Assembly: GCA_020536535.1 (NCBI GenBank)
Contig: JAHLWZ010000795.1
Location: 62,001-126,000, forward strand
Origin: Pelomyxa schiedti
Lineage: Eukaryota > Evosea > Pelobiontida > Pelomyxidae
DNA: 64,000 nucleotides
Direction: 5' to 3'
The translations under genes and the position numbers were made by a program. Below the pieces are notes generated by a model. The model made no database searches. It had not been told where the DNA came from and worked only from the letters and a program-made list of their open reading frames with translations. Positions 21,877 through 34,700 of the stretch are shown here, in pieces (the stretch's first letter is position 1; the number at the start of each line of letters is the position of its first letter).

Positions 21877-23598
21877 ATGGGCGACTCGGATGCAATTGAG
21901 GAAGACTTAAATTGCGGGGACAGTGGTATCCATTTTGTACTTTTCTGTTTCCCCCATTTCACCCTTTCTTCATGGCACAGACTTTGAACCAGAAATTTCT
22001 CCTGGTTCCAGTCCAAATCTGTACGCGGCTCCACAGAGTAACTCTCATATTCCTATCTCTTTTGAGATAAATGACTCGTTGAACAGAGTTTTCCTTGTCA
22101 AATATGCCACCAATCAACAGCAAAGCAAATGTCACTGCAGGTATTGCTACCCAGCGCTAAGTTATCCATAATCCTATTTCATGAAATAGATTCTAAAGAA
22201 GAATCAAGCCAAAATTACCTAAACCAAGAAGGCATGCACCCACTCCTCTCTTTTCTGTTAACCCTTTTTGTAGTGAATGCACAGAGTTCAGGTATCTGGT
22301 AAATTTCCCATGTCCTGTCAACCCAAATTAAATAAATTTATTGATCAGGTTCCTCTACAGCAAATCTCCTCAATGGTATGGTGATTAACAATGTAACTAC
22401 ATTCACATATGTCTTAGACGATTCTTCTCCAAGTCCAGAGAGAGAGGTTCAGGCACAACCATCGAAGGTGACTCCTAAAACTTTGATGCAAGGCATGGAG
22501 GTGATTTTTTCTTTGTTGGGTACATTCTTATTTTATCAGCACGTTTCTATTGAAGATAACGGCTTATTACCTCCGAAGTCAAACTCTGGAATCGGTGTTC
22601 CCCCTGAACGAGGAGACCACTCAACAAATTCGAATTCCAAGGTATCTTCTCGCACAGCAAATCTGGTTAAAATATGATACGAGATTGGAAGCAATAGTGG
22701 TAGATCGTCCGCAAGCCAGTTCCCCAAAAAGGCCACTCCTCAAGCCGCGCCACGGGCTCAGCCAACCATCACTCCACCTACAAGGAGCCCTGTGACTCCT
22801 TTAAAGGGCAAAACTCCAATGCTGGTTCCCAATAAAACTTCAGTCACCCTAAAATCGCGAACGCCAAATAAACCAAGTGTCCTGTCTCAACCCCCTCAAC
22901 TGCCAGCTGTCAAGTTCAACTTTACGCCTCCCAATGGGAAAACCTTTGGCCAGCCAAGAATTGTCACTGCTGGAACTCCCTCTTCACGATTCAGTTCGAA
23001 CTCTCCTCGACCTGAAGCACATAATATTACAGATAATCAGCCGACTCAAAACACTCGCACCCCCCAAGTTAAACAATACTATTCATCATCGTCAGTATCC
23101 TCCTCTTATTCCTCAGACTCATCCTCAACTGGGGGCTCAGGGTCTCCGGTCATGGACCCCGATATCATTGTAATGCAATCACCCTCTAGGCGACCAGGCC
23201 ACCCAGTAGCAGAATCACATCACCATCATAGACGTGGCAGCCACGCCCATGACAAGCACAAGCACAAGCACAAGCACAAGCACTCTCACCATAGGCACCA
23301 TGCAGAGCATTCCTGCCACTGCCGCACCATAGTGATGAAAGATGCACAAACCCAAACACCACCTTTAGCCTTTTTACCAGTCTGGGTTGGCCCAGATAAC
23401 TCTGTGGAAGTCCCAGGATTGCACACACACCAACAAGGATACCCAATGACCCTCCCGACTGGTGGTATACCTCCCGCAGCCTGGACTCTACCAATTGAAT
23501 GCCGTACCTCTCAGTACAGCGAATTTCCAACGCCGGGTCTCCCGCCCTCTAGTCTTCCCTCCTATGTGCGTTCCTTCCTCAAGACAGCAATTAGCTAA
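21877..23598 (+). CDS. Disordered Ser/Pro/His-rich protein, unknown function
   Basis: Modelled from the ATG at 21877 (MGDSDAIEEDLNCGDS) through exons ending at 21925 and 22140 and about four more, to a long last exon (about 22740..23598). The N-terminal third has short ordered pieces (HIPISFEINDSLNRVFLVKY and NNVTTFTYVLDDSS). The rest is disordered: basic Thr/Pro-rich (KGKTPMLVPNKTS), a Ser/Tyr run, and a His/Lys-rich tract built on a repeated KHKH unit ending in CHCR. The KHKHKH run comes from an AAGCAC hexanucleotide repeat at about 23252-23282. The His-rich segment could bind metal or target nuclear speckles; both are inference. Exon edges between 22190 and 22740 are approximate. Confidence 0.55.
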
Positions 23599-24171
23599 CA
23601 TTCAGAAGCCTCCTAATGCCAATACATTCTCCTGCAGGGATTATGTGACGTCTTTCAAGCCTAGTCCCACCACAAGTCATGCACGTTCATTATCTAGTTT
23701 CGTCAGTGTGCAGCCGTCCTTGTACATCCCTTCTTCTTTTCACTTCATCTTTACTCTTGTTTCAGCCCTCGAAGTTTTCCTTCAAGCAGCAAAGCAATCA
23801 ATGCCTTGCGGCGAAATCACGAAGCCTCCGTAAGGTAATAAATGCTTGGCCCACTCTATGTAAATCACCAACCTCTAGGACCGCACCACACACCACCGTT
23901 ACGGAACCTTACTTGTATCCTCATCACTCGGAGAATCTTCACGTTCTATTCCCTAGCCTCATTCTTGTGTTCTAACTCCTGATAGGAAACTTTTCCCAGT
24001 GCCCACTTGTAAAAACCTCTGTTTCAGCCAACCTAATACTTCATTTATTAACTTTGCCTTTGTTACTCTTTGGCAAGATGATGATTACAATGGTGAGTGT
24101 GATGATTTGGGAAATGTACAGCCTGTGTGTTGTTGCGAATGCCATTCGCACGAGACACTGGTGTTCTGGTC
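23599..24171. other. Convergent 3' region
   Basis: Lies between the stop of the plus-strand disordered-protein gene and the stop of the minus-strand GOST gene. It is T/C-rich with acceptor-like sites (TCTCCTGCAG near 23637, TTGTTTCAG near 23764), so an alternative 3' exon of the plus-strand gene is possible, but no frame looks coding. Confidence 0.35.
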
Positions 24172-26336
24172 TCAGCCAGAGGTTGTTGTGGTTGTGGTTG
24201 TTGTGCCCATGGTATCTGATGGAGGTGGAAGAGTGGCTATGTGGAATTGTGTCATTTCCACATTGCCCGCGGGTGCAATGGAATGGGATGATATTTCCAT
24301 TGTGGGATCACCCCATTGCCGGTAGTATAAGTTTACCGGTCTGAGCCGGAATGTGAACCTGAAAATTGGTTAGCTAGTTTGATGTGGTTTTTATTATGTT
24401 TGTTTTCGAGAAGGGTGGAAAAAGTAATGGTTGTGGGAGACGTTACTAACAAGATAATCGCAAAAATGATAAGCAGAATCAGTTCCTGGAGGAAAACTAT
24501 TATCCATGAATACATTGTGAAGGTGATAAATGCTCCGAAGGCAATTATCTTAACAAGCAGTTAGATGAATGCAAGTTTAGTTGGTTCCCACCATAACAGA
24601 ACATAGTACATAGGCCAGCAGCAGGACTCGGAACCTTCTACTTGCCTCTTAATGGTAGGTAAATTTCGAGAAAAAAAAACCTGAACATGTCTCGCATGAT
24701 TTTGTGCTTATTTGAGTGTGTCTCGCCCGATTCTTGGTGACTTATGCTATCTTGCTCTGTTTGTGCAGTTAAATGACATAGTTACGCCCACAGTGTTAAG
24801 TTACCAAATATATTATAGTTGGTTTCCCTGAAAACAATGAAAAAGCTAATTCCCCAGATAGCAAAAGTCAGTAGCTATGTACTTGTCAAGGCTATTAGAG
24901 TGGATAAAGCTTACACTAAACCAACCAGCAAAAAAGTATCGCAGAAACCCAAAACAAAGCATTCCAAATACCAAACCTGCGAAAGAAAACGTTTAAAAAG
25001 GTGTTGTAACTTCAAACAAACCTGCTAATGCATAACGAAACCGGCCGAGCACGTCATGTGTTATCCCCCACCCTTTTGCCAACAAGAGCATTATCCCAAT
25101 AAAAATAGCATCAACAAAAGGGAGGCACAGGGCATAGGGAAGTAGTAAGGCTAGTGTAGCCTCCCCTGGTTAAAAGTTTGAACATATTATGAAATAAAGC
25201 CTCTACCTGTTGCTGAAAGACGCCATAAAACAGCAATAGAAAAGGTACTGATTAAGATTTTTATCCCTGGAAAGGATGTAATCACTCGGTGCAATTTGGA
25301 TTTTTGCTGTGAGGATTATGAGAAAGATCCACCAAAGGAGTAAACGAAAATAACGGAAAGGCATGGGTGATTTACTTGCGCAAGGAAAGCTTATTAATTT
25401 AACTGTAACTTATTTCAGTATTGTCTCAATAACGTTGGCGTATAGTGATAGTGCATGCCGTGCAAAACGAAAACGGGCAGAAACATGTCGGAATTTGATC
25501 CAATTTAGGATCCATAAAAATGCCATGAGAGACCACACTATAACAAATGCGATGTGCATCCATTTCAGAGGGATCTCAGAAGCATCAAGTTGATCTCCTC
25601 CAGGATTTGTGAGATTCCCATAGTACTGAGTATGTGTAAAAAATAACATAGAGTCATACTGAATGAGTACAGTGAAAGAAATTGGAAGCAATTCACAAGA
25701 TTTGGCGCAAATATCCCAGACAAGAGAACGAGGCACCTCATCTAATGAAATAAGTTGAGGTGCTGTGCAACGGGAAGTAACTTACATTTTATATGAGTGT
25801 ATTCTCCCTCAATTGGAAACTCCGCGGTGCAGTTAAATCCCCATTCACCCTCCCTAGTGCAAACAGTACCTCCTTTTAAGGTCTCCCTTCTTGTGCACAC
25901 TCCAAAGGAAATCTTCATAGGTCGAGGGAATTCCCCAAGCTGTTCCACAAAGTCAAATCCCCAAAGCACATAAAATGCAAGGGACCGGGCTCTTTTCTTC
26001 CACCCTCACACACATTCCATAGACACATATTACAAATAGCGTAGAGAAAGAGAAGCCGCCACAGGCATTCCAACCCACACCCACTAGTACCTGCTGAGTG
26101 ACAACGAGGTCCACGACGCCCCCCTTGTACATAGCAAACTGCTCCAGCCTGTACCACGAAGGCCCGTCCATACTAACCACCGTTGGGTCCACAATCAACC
26201 CGCTCACTCCGCCCATAATCACCATCACCAATGCCACCGACACAACCGTTGGGAGCAGCAGGACCCGCCCTGCCGTTGGCGTCCCTACGCAGCAGCAGCT
26301 GCTGTGCGACGATGGCAGTTGTGTGCTTAATTGCAT
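24172..26336 (-). CDS. GOST/lung seven-transmembrane family membrane protein (GPR107/TMEM87-like)
   Basis: GOST-family proteins have a lumenal beta-sandwich domain and a 7TM core and act in Golgi-endosome trafficking. Start ATG at 26336; a signal-like hydrophobic segment (RVLLLPTVVSVALVMVIMGG) leads into a lumenal region with DGPSWYRLEQFAMYKGGVVD and several cysteines (GVCTRRETLKGGTVC). The core has ASEIPLKWMHIAFVIVWSLM, then helices around 25360-25300 and 25170-25090, and LLLAKGWGIT near 25060, which matches the (L/I)xxGWGI(T/V) motif of the family. Further helices (about 24980-24900, 24560-24440) precede a cytoplasmic Thr-rich tail ending TTTTTSG. Many short introns are present and exon joins are approximate. 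Confidence 0.7.
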
Positions 26337-26765
26337 GCGCTTGGTTGGGTTTTGTGTTGTTGTTAACAACAAGTCGTTTTTCGGTAATCTGCTTTCGTTG
26401 CGTGGATTTTTGGTCTTTCCGCGAACACCATTCCATACCGTTTTGGTGTGCCTCACTTTACTTGATCCACAACAGTGGAGTAGCTTTTATGTGCAAAACG
26501 CAAGTGGAGGTGAATTGATAACAATCCAATAGGTGACATGACATTGGGGCATGGCTGTTGCTTATTCATAGCGGAGCTTCTCAAACAGAATAGACATTGA
26601 GACACAAACCAAAGTTATCTACTGTAGCTGATAAGGCACATTACCCCGGAAAAGCTCTGTCTGGGTTTTAAGTGTTATAATTTTTCATACGGGTGTCCCT
26701 TGATGCTGTACTTACAGTGTGAGTAGGAACTGTTGCTGGAGAGGGAGTGCAATGCTGGGTGGTGC
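26337..26765. other. Gap between bestrophin and GOST genes
   Basis: Both flanking genes are minus, so this should hold the bestrophin 3' UTR and the GOST promoter. It contains small frames overlapping the GOST leader only. Nothing else is seen. Confidence 0.35.
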
Positions 26766-28302
26766 TTAGTGGGTGTGTGTACGCGTTGTTGCGGTGCTGT
26801 GGTGGCGGCTGAAGGGGGACTCATCCCTGTCATCACTGTGGTGGTGCCGGTGATAGTGACTGCGGTGGTGGTGGGAATGGTCATGAGTGCTCTCTGATAC
26901 GACTTGATCGCGGAAACACTGAGATACGGCGTTGATCAGTGAATATGGAGGTATAGAGATTACCTTGGATTGCTCTAATGTTTCCAATGTAACAACACCT
27001 ATTCGACGACACATTTGGTGCACTGGGAGGTGATTTGGTTCATCCACAAGTGGGCATTCCATCTCAATAGCTATTTCATCTATTCCAAGAAGGGCATATG
27101 TGATGAAGAGTGCCGCAACCGGAGATACCTATAATAATAGTATTTCGGTGGTAAGTACCGTCTTTCGTGTGGTTGCTACACACATATTCCATGGTATCAA
27201 GAAGTGCAAAGGGAAGCGTGAAGCAATAGAGATGGAGGAACATTTTGATGTGGTGGGCATAGGCAAATGGCGTTGGTGTATCTCTGATTCTCTGAAGGCC
27301 ACCCCACGCGTCGACCATTGCACCCACAGTGTCAAGCAGGAAAATCAAAGCATATCTTGAAACGTTGATTTTTAGCTGAAAAGGTGAGAAACGCACTCTG
27401 AGATGTAGCCCTCTGTGTGTGCTTGACTCAAAGTATGTTCAATCCACAAGGCAACCATTTGTGGGATGGTCTGCAAGTTGTTAGTTGATCAATGAATAGG
27501 GGTTGTCTTAGTACTTTCAATCCTTCTTGTGATAGCAAGAAATCAGCCTCCATCGGCGCGAAGTCATGTAAGTGTACAAAGTGCTCCAATTGTTGTATGT
27601 TATTCTTAATGGATACAACAAAAATGGATAAAAGACGCTGTATCTTTTCCTAGAAGGTATGTTTCAATGTGCAAAAATCAGTTAAATCCAGTACCTTCAA
27701 CTCTCGTGGCCGACCCTCTTCCCCAGGTATTAATGTGCACACATTAAGCATGAGGTTTCTGGACTACATATTGATTCTTGGACCCCACAGTTTCAGTAAT
27801 ATCGAAATTAGACACATACTTTGTTTGCAAGAGTGCCTAATAGTATCCTGCCCTCACGCCATCGCTCATAGCACGAATTCGTGCGGAATACGAGGAACAT
27901 TCCCATTGCAATACCGATGAACGTGTGACCAGTTCCACCTATTCCCAGATCCACTACACCAAACTCCTTCAATAACACCAACAGCACACTCAACAAAGCA
28001 ACCAACAGAGTCCGCAACCTTGGAAGGGGGGTTACGAAGAGATGGAATAAAACTACCAACCAGCAGTCTCTTATAACAGTACCCTTGATCCTCAGGAAGA
28101 TCTTGAAGTTTGTCGGGTCATACGAGATCGGTTTGAAGTCCTTCTCCGGTGCCTTGGCAAAAGCGGTCCTACGCAACGACGACGTGTTGGCATTTAAAAT
28201 AAACCAAGTGCAGGGGAGTACGGAAAAGTCGACGGTGAACCCCCAACGTGTGTCATGTGCAATCTGGCGAACACGATTTCCGGGAAGAGACCAGTACGTC
28301 AA
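26766..28302 (-). CDS. Bestrophin-family chloride channel (UPF0187/YneE type)
   Basis: Bestrophins are pentameric anion channels. The strongest match is GIAMGMFLVFRTNSCYERWREGR (given here as two parts: GIAMGMFLVFRTNS and CYERWREGR), which is the signature LxFRTNxxYxRWxEGR. Upstream are WSLPGNRV and a TWF segment, and a hydrophobic helix (LLVALLSVLLVLLKEFGV). Downstream exons give the TPTPFAYAHHIKMFLHLYC helix, the LPFALLDTME turn, and EIAIEMECPLVDEPNHLPV, corresponding to the family EIxNPFGxDxNDLPL block. The C-terminus is His-rich (HSHHHRSHYHRHHH). No ATG is in frame at the 5' end; the open frame begins near 28302, so a small first exon is probably missing from this model. The calreticulin stop lies only about 150 bases upstream on the same strand. 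Confidence 0.82.
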
Positions 28303-28453
28303 GATTTAGGCCCAGGAGGACTCTACCGCTTTTTGAAAGAAACCACTGGATTGTCAGTGAAACACCTTGTGCCACTCAATTGATGAGGAACAAAAGTACT
28401 TAAGTTCTCAGTTGCCCAGAAAGGCGTCACAGTTTTTTTTTTTTTTGGTGGGC

Positions 28454-30184
28454 TCAGCCATCATTGTGGAGCATTAAGTTGCCTACATCGGATCCAGGTG
28501 GTGCCTCAAGGAACTTTCTCATCTTTTCCTGTTCCTCCTTTGTCATTTTTTCATAGGCTGCGTAGGGGTCCGGGTAGTCCTCAGGGTCAAACCACCCTCC
28601 TCTTTCTTTGGCCTCCTTCATCCTCTGTCGTTCTGCCTTCTTTTCCACTTTTTTCAAGTGCTTTTCGTACATGGCCTTTTCTAGTGCCGCGTTAGATTCC
28701 CATTTCTTCCCCCACTCCTCAGCTTCAGAGATGTCATCAGTGATGAGGATGTTATCAAATATTGAACCAGCTTCATCCTTATGTTTTTATCCTCATTAGT
28801 GTTGGAAATGAGAATAGTGCTTCAACCTGCCAGATATCCACTGCAACATAGCCAATATCGTACACATACAAATTGGGGTCCTCCCAAAATGCTGGATTTG
28901 GGATAGTTGGTCTAATCCAAGGGCCTTTATACTCCGGGTTCATAATCAACCTGAAAAGTGGTCGAATTATTGAGTGGATGTTTGGCAATGAGAAGTATAC
29001 CTCGGCGTCCATTCTGGCTGGTAATTTCCGTTTGGAATCATCGGTTGTACCCAGGCACCATGTATTTCATCCTCCCATTCTTCCGGCTTTACAACCATGG
29101 GATCTGGTATCTAAATATGATTACTTTGAAAAAAGGTAGTTAAGTTGTACAAATTCGGGTGATTCCCAGTCATCAGGCTTCTTGTCATTAACATCTACAA
29201 TAAGGGGTTCAGTTACCCAGTCCTTACAAAGTTGAAGTTTGATTTAGTGACAAATAAAATTACTAGCATTAGCATTTTGTAGGTGGTCATTATAAGGCTT
29301 GATTTTTGCATACAATGGGTCTCCTCACTGATAGGTCAAGAATAGTCCTTGGAGCCGACATATCATAATCATCAATCAAAGAACCGGTTTCGTTCTCTTT
29401 ATTGTCTATTCTCAACTCCCAGGTATTGCCAGGGCGTAATACAAGTGTATAGAGATGTGACAAGTGGTCAAGTTGTGCACACACAATGTCCCGTTTGTTA
29501 TTGTAGTGCGTGGAATTACGTGTAAGGATGACGTGGGTTTTATGCTTGTCCTCACCACAAGAGTCAGGCCCAAACATGATGCTTTTACATGCGTTAGAGT
29601 ATGTTAAATGAAGCCCATATACCTGTACTCAGTGGAAGGTGACAATAAGGTTTGATCTTTCATCGAAGAATGGGGCAACAACTTGATATAACCTCCTCCA
29701 CATGTGAGTTCTTGTTCGTGCTTGACTTCGTATTGTATAATAAGAGGTTTGTCTTGGTTTCGAAACGGTTCTGAAAGCGCAGCTGAAATGAGGTAGAATC
29801 TTGAATTTTCAGTAGTTTTAAGTCCTGATAAAAAAAAATGATAAGGGCACATTGCTTGTCACACGAAAACACTTTCCCAATACCTGATGCTTCTTCTTTG
29901 CTGGCGTACCACTTTCCATGGGCTCTTTTGAATTCACCCCTTGGACTTTGGTCTTCTTGTGTGCTAGGACTTGCCGGAATCCACCTGGATTTCCAGGATG
30001 CTATTGTCCACGTTAAGGTGGGGCAATTTTGAGAATAAGAACAACGCCGTGGCGACGACGACGGGCACTGCAGTTACGCACAATCGCTGAAAGTCTCGAG
30101 GAAGTAGATCTTGCAATGAGATCTCGCAACGAACAACGCCGCCACCAAAACAAATACGACACTGCACCACCGGCCACACGCCAT
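28454..30184 (-). CDS. Calreticulin (ER lectin chaperone), C-terminal retrieval signal not canonical
   Basis: Calreticulin binds monoglucosylated glycoproteins and calcium in the ER lumen. From the ATG at 30184 the protein has a signal peptide (CSVVFVLVAALFVARSHC), then KIYFLETFSDSSWKSRW, then KHEQELTCGGGYIKLLP (family CGGGY motif), MFGPDSCGEDKHKTHVIL, LYTLVLRPGNTWELRIDN, and P-domain units DKKPDDWESPEF, IPDPMVVKPEEWEDE and MNPEYKGPW. VYDIGYVAVDIWQVE closes the lectin domain. The tail is Lys/Glu-rich. It ends LMLHNDG, with no KDEL or HDEL and no transmembrane helix, so calnexin is excluded. About seven short introns. The ATG is only 16 bases downstream of the carrier gene's stop codon on the same strand. 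Confidence 0.93.
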
Positions 30185-30200
30185 CTCACAGTTAAACCGT

Positions 30201-31627
30201 TTAAAAAATGGTTATGAGAAAAGAACGAAATTTTTTCGTTGCCTTCTTACGCTGACCACGTGGTGCCAGTGCTCCCCCCAATTCAATTAAAAAAATTTCT
30301 TGCACATAGCATTGAGCCTCTCGACGAAGAACAGGGTCATCACAGTGTGGGGAGCTTGCCTCGCAGAGTAGGCAGACATTCCACGCCAAAAGGCCTTGCT
30401 GCCACCTTCTGAAAGTAGCTTATGGGTGCACTCTGTCATGCGCGGCGGGTGGGTGCCTCGTGGTGGTGAGGCTTGCATCCTGGTCTTGATTGTATCTGAG
30501 GTGCCAATTGATTAATTAATTGGTTATATTTGGATGGGTGGGGGAGTGGGATGTATGGGTTGAGAGTTTGGGGTTCTTGTGTTTGTTGGGTTGTTTGTGT
30601 GTTTTTGTGCGATATTGCTGTGTTTACTATCTGGAATAGGCTTACCAAATGGAAGGGTAATGGCAGAGCAAACAAGAGCGGAAACGAAACTAGATGCGAT
30701 TTGAATAGCCATGGGTTCCCGGCGAGGGGATTTTAGCAAGGTAGACAGTGATTTTTTGACTTGCGCGTATACAACAACCTTGTGCAGTGGTAAGTGAGAA
30801 GGGAGTTGTTTTTTTGTGAGAAACTTGAGAAGTTTGTAAAGCTATGGCCCGCGCTGTGGTTGGGATTGCACCAGTGAACAACTTGACTGCGCCTTCCTGC
30901 CGAACAATTTTGCAAAGGGTAGGCATCAAGCCCTGGTAATTATTCCTTTGGTCTGCAGGTAACCTGAGATTATTTGTTGGGTTAAAGTTAGGGGCAAATG
31001 GCCAACCTGGCATCACTGGATATCCTAACCACTGCCAAATCAATTGGCGTGCTGATTAATCCTGCAATTCCTCCAGCTAACCGTAAATTAACTCAGACAA
31101 GATGTTTGTTGGATGGGAGCACATACACAGAGCTGCAGCACTTATCCTGTATTTCAGAGAAAGTGCACTCTCTGTGACACCAGCATGCGCGGCAAAACTG
31201 CGTGCAATCACATTATACATTCCCAAGCGAGTAGTGCCAAATACAAGTTGCCTCACCACCGCAGCTCCAGCCCTACAACCACATTAGCTGACCCCAAAAG
31301 GAAAGGGGAATAAAGAAAGAAGAAAGAAGAAAGAAAAAAAAAAAAAAGAAACCCTTTGTATAGGGCACTGACTCCTCTCGTCCTCACCAAATCATTCATA
31401 CATGACACCATCGTCACACCCCTTTTGCATTGTTTCCCATCGCACTCGGCTGGCTGTGTCCCATGATTGCGTGTTTGTTGGTTCGGCGGTTGTTGGCTGT
31501 GACCCTGCTGCCGCCTGGACAGTTGCATCATCACCTTCACAACGTCGAAGGGGTGCACGAGGAACGCCGACATGGACGCTGCAACGCCCCCCACGACAAA
31601 AGGCACAACTGCCGACCGGGAACTCAT
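30201..31627 (-). CDS. Mitochondrial carrier, 2-oxoglutarate/malate (OGC, SLC25A11-like)
   Basis: Mitochondrial carriers have three repeats, each with PxD/ExxK/R signatures. Repeat 1 shows LVHPFDVVKVMMQL. Repeat 2 carries the OGC-specific stretch ARLPADQRNNYQG, followed by TGAIPTTARAIALQTSQ (as in OGC PTMARAVVVNAAQ). Repeat 3 has ITLPFG...DTIKTRMQ and the family end APHTVMTLFFVERLNAMCKKFF in place of GPHTVLTFIFLEQMN. Direct OGC-like residues in repeats 2 and 3 favour the oxoglutarate/dicarboxylate branch over other SLC25 types. The C-terminal extension (GQRKKATKKFRS) is basic. Four or five short introns. The start MSSRSAV at 31627 follows no obvious presequence, as is normal for the family. 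It shares a 116-base divergent promoter with the ARM-kinase gene. Confidence 0.87.
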
Positions 31628-31743
31628 GTCTGTTGAGCAGTTTTTTGTGGAAAAGAACGAGTGATTCGTTGCACCCGAGAAACTCTCGTTTTTGCAGACT
31701 TGGGCACTGATGATAGGGGCTTGGCTGAAAAGCACATGGGGAG

Positions 31744-34700
31744 ATGATGAGTCTACTCCCACCTACCTTTGCCTGGGTGTGCGCTTGTTTCTGTGCTTGC
31801 AGTGGCCAAACATTTGGAGAAGGAGGTTCGGAAGAAAGCACCAAGTTAGTGCATTGTCTGGTTGATAGAAAATTTTTCAAAAGACGCGTCTGTGATAGTG
31901 CCAGGCCTTGGGACGAGTTGTCATACGAAATGGGTACATTTCATGTGCGATATTAATATTATGGATTAAAAAGAACCGAGTTGATGCTTCTGCAGACAAC
32001 ATAGAACAAATAGTGCACGAGGGCGGCATCCCCCAACTTCTCACTACAATGAGATCTCACCCAAAAGATCTGGGTGTGCAACGGAACGCTTGTGGGGCGT
32101 TATGGAGACTTGCAACAAACAATACTGGTATGTTCAATATTCGTTTTTGAGTTTAAATGCCCTTCACTTTTGTTTAAAAAAAAAAAAGAAAATGCTGTGC
32201 AGATAAATGCTGGGGGGGGTGTGGAATGCATTCTGCTAGCTATGCGGTCGTACTTGCACGAACCACTCTTGCAACAAGTGGCCTGCAGTACTCTATCTTG
32301 CATGTCATCCGATGAAGGTATGATTTGCGCACACTAGTTAATGTTTTGTTGCCCAAAATTTAGGAGTTCGTCGATCAATTGGAGAGAAGGGAGCTATTGG
32401 CATAATCTTTTCATCGATGAAACAACATCCCAAAAATCAAGATGTCATCCGGACAGCATTTTGGGCATTGGCAAACCTTTCTTTGACAAGGGGTAAAAAA
32501 AAAAAGAAATTAAATCTGGCAGATTCTTAACCTTCAACAGAAAATCGATCTAAAGTTGTTCTTCAAGAAAATGGTATATCATATTTGTTATCAGTAATGG
32601 GGAACTGCCTGGAAAATGAAAGTGTACAAATGAATGCAGCTGCTACTCTCAGAAATCTTTCAATAGACCCAGGTATCATCGCCATCCAACTTACGTACCT
32701 TTAAAACCGCAAAAAAAAACCATTCAGAGGTAGCAGTACTCATTTCCCAGAAAGGCGGCTCATCCAATATTATCTCCTCAATGACAAGTCATCCCAAAAA
32801 CTCCGATTTACAAGAAGAACTGTGCCATGCCCTACGAAACCTGACAACGAAAAATACTGGTGAGTTACAACAGTTTGCTCCACCGCAAACACTTAAACTT
32901 TGTTTTAGAAATCCAAGCCCAAGTAGCTGCGCAAAAAGGCATTACATTAGTACTGGCGTCAATGAAAGAACACATAAAAATACCGGCTTTGCAACTTTAT
33001 GCTTGTGGAATTTTAAATAACATGATTGGCCATCCCCAGCTCCGGTTGGACATTATGCACCAAAATGGACTGGGCCTAATTATGACAGCAATGGAGCAGC
33101 ATCTCCCGAGAGATGATGTGCAACAACAATGCTGCTTTACGCTTTGGGGACTTCTCTCACAATCAGGTAACAAAATACCAGTTTGGTGGGAACTAGGTTT
33201 TCAAGATCTTTCTTAGGTTTTAACCTTTCTTTTTACAGAGGAAGCAAGGGCCAAAATTTCAATGGAGGGAATTGCACTGATAATCTCAGTGATGCGAACA
33301 CATCTTGCTGTTGCAGATATTCAACTAGCCGCATTAGGTATTTTAAAGTGCCTTGCTTCACTCAATGAAGGTGAGAGTCCTTTTCTTCTTTGTGAGTCTC
33401 TTATCTTTGCTAAGAAACAAGGTTAACAATTTCTCAGCATGGGGGTTTATCCAGTATCTGCCAAGCAATTAGGCGCCACGTTAAGAGTGTGGAGTTGTTA
33501 CTCCAGGGTCTAATTTGCTTTTCAATATTATCTTGTGACAGTAATTTATTCTCTTGGCCCCATCTAAGCTAAACTCTAATAAGGTACTATAACTCAAATA
33601 ATTGGAGAATCATGCATTGAGGTCACATTGGCGATAATGAGGGCCCATACACAGGACGCTGAAATTCAAGAAGTTTCTTGTCAAACTTTAAGATGTTTTG
33701 CAATTTGTAATGGCGAGTTCCCTCACACCACGCAATCAATTCAGATCTAATTCATTCGTTCCATGCAGAGGCTGCTGAAAGAATTGGCGATGAAGGCATC
33801 TGTTGCGTGCTTTCTGCTATGAGGTGCTTCCCCCAAAATCCTGATACTCAAACGCAAGCATTACAGGCATTATGTAATTTGGCTTCATTGAAAGGTAGGA
33901 TTGGAGTGCGTTGAATTATCATTCAAGGAATTGTAGGAAACCAGGCCAGAATTGCACATGACGGTGGAATTGACTTAGTTATATCAGCAATGAAAGCGTT
34001 TCCTGAAAATGCTTCTATTCAGGAATCAGCTTGCTGGGTATTGAAAACTCTTTCCCTAAAAGGTATTATTTACTAGGACAGAATTCCCATCATTAACCAA
34101 ATGACTCTCAGAAAACCAGGTGCAAATCGCTAATGAAGGTGGGGTGGCATGCATCCTTTTGGCAATGAAATCACACCAACAAATTGTCAAGGTTCAGAAG
34201 CAAGCTTGTTGGGCCTTGTGCAATATAGCATGCTATCTCGGTGAGCAGTTGGCTAGTATAAATTTCACTTCCAACTGAGTTCAGGTAACCATGAGCTCAT
34301 CATTCAAGAAAATGGTCTGGCGGTACTTCTGACATCCATGAAATCACATCTGCAGGAAGCGAGTGTTCTAGGACCTGGATGTATGGCCCTGTTGCGATTG
34401 TTACACACGACTGGTTAGGATTTTGTGTTCTGCACTTTGTGATTTCTCAAGTTAAATCTAGATGCTAGAGTCAAAGTTGTCACTGAAGGAGCTGTTCCAT
34501 TTCTTCTTGCAGTAGTAAAAAACTCGAGTCTTCCTTCAGAGTTACTCCTTTCAGTTTGCCAGATTTTGCACGCTCTGGCCAGTGTAGAAGGTTTTTTATC
34601 CTTTTTTCTTTGTCTGCCTGGCAAATTCACTTGTGTGTGGCCACAGAAAATATAGAGAAAATTGTGCAGGATGGGGCTATTGCGTGCATGCTATCACTGT

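Noticed and set aside
26675-26884. Thr-rich minus frame as a separate gene
   Set aside because: It overlaps the bestrophin His-rich tail in another frame.
28454-30184. Calnexin instead of calreticulin
   Set aside because: No transmembrane helix follows the P-domain and lectin end; the C-tail is short and charged.
30201-31627. Uncoupling protein or dicarboxylate carrier
   Set aside because: The ARLPADQRNNYQG and APHTVMTLFFVERLN segments fit the oxoglutarate carrier better, although DIC cannot be fully excluded without a tree.
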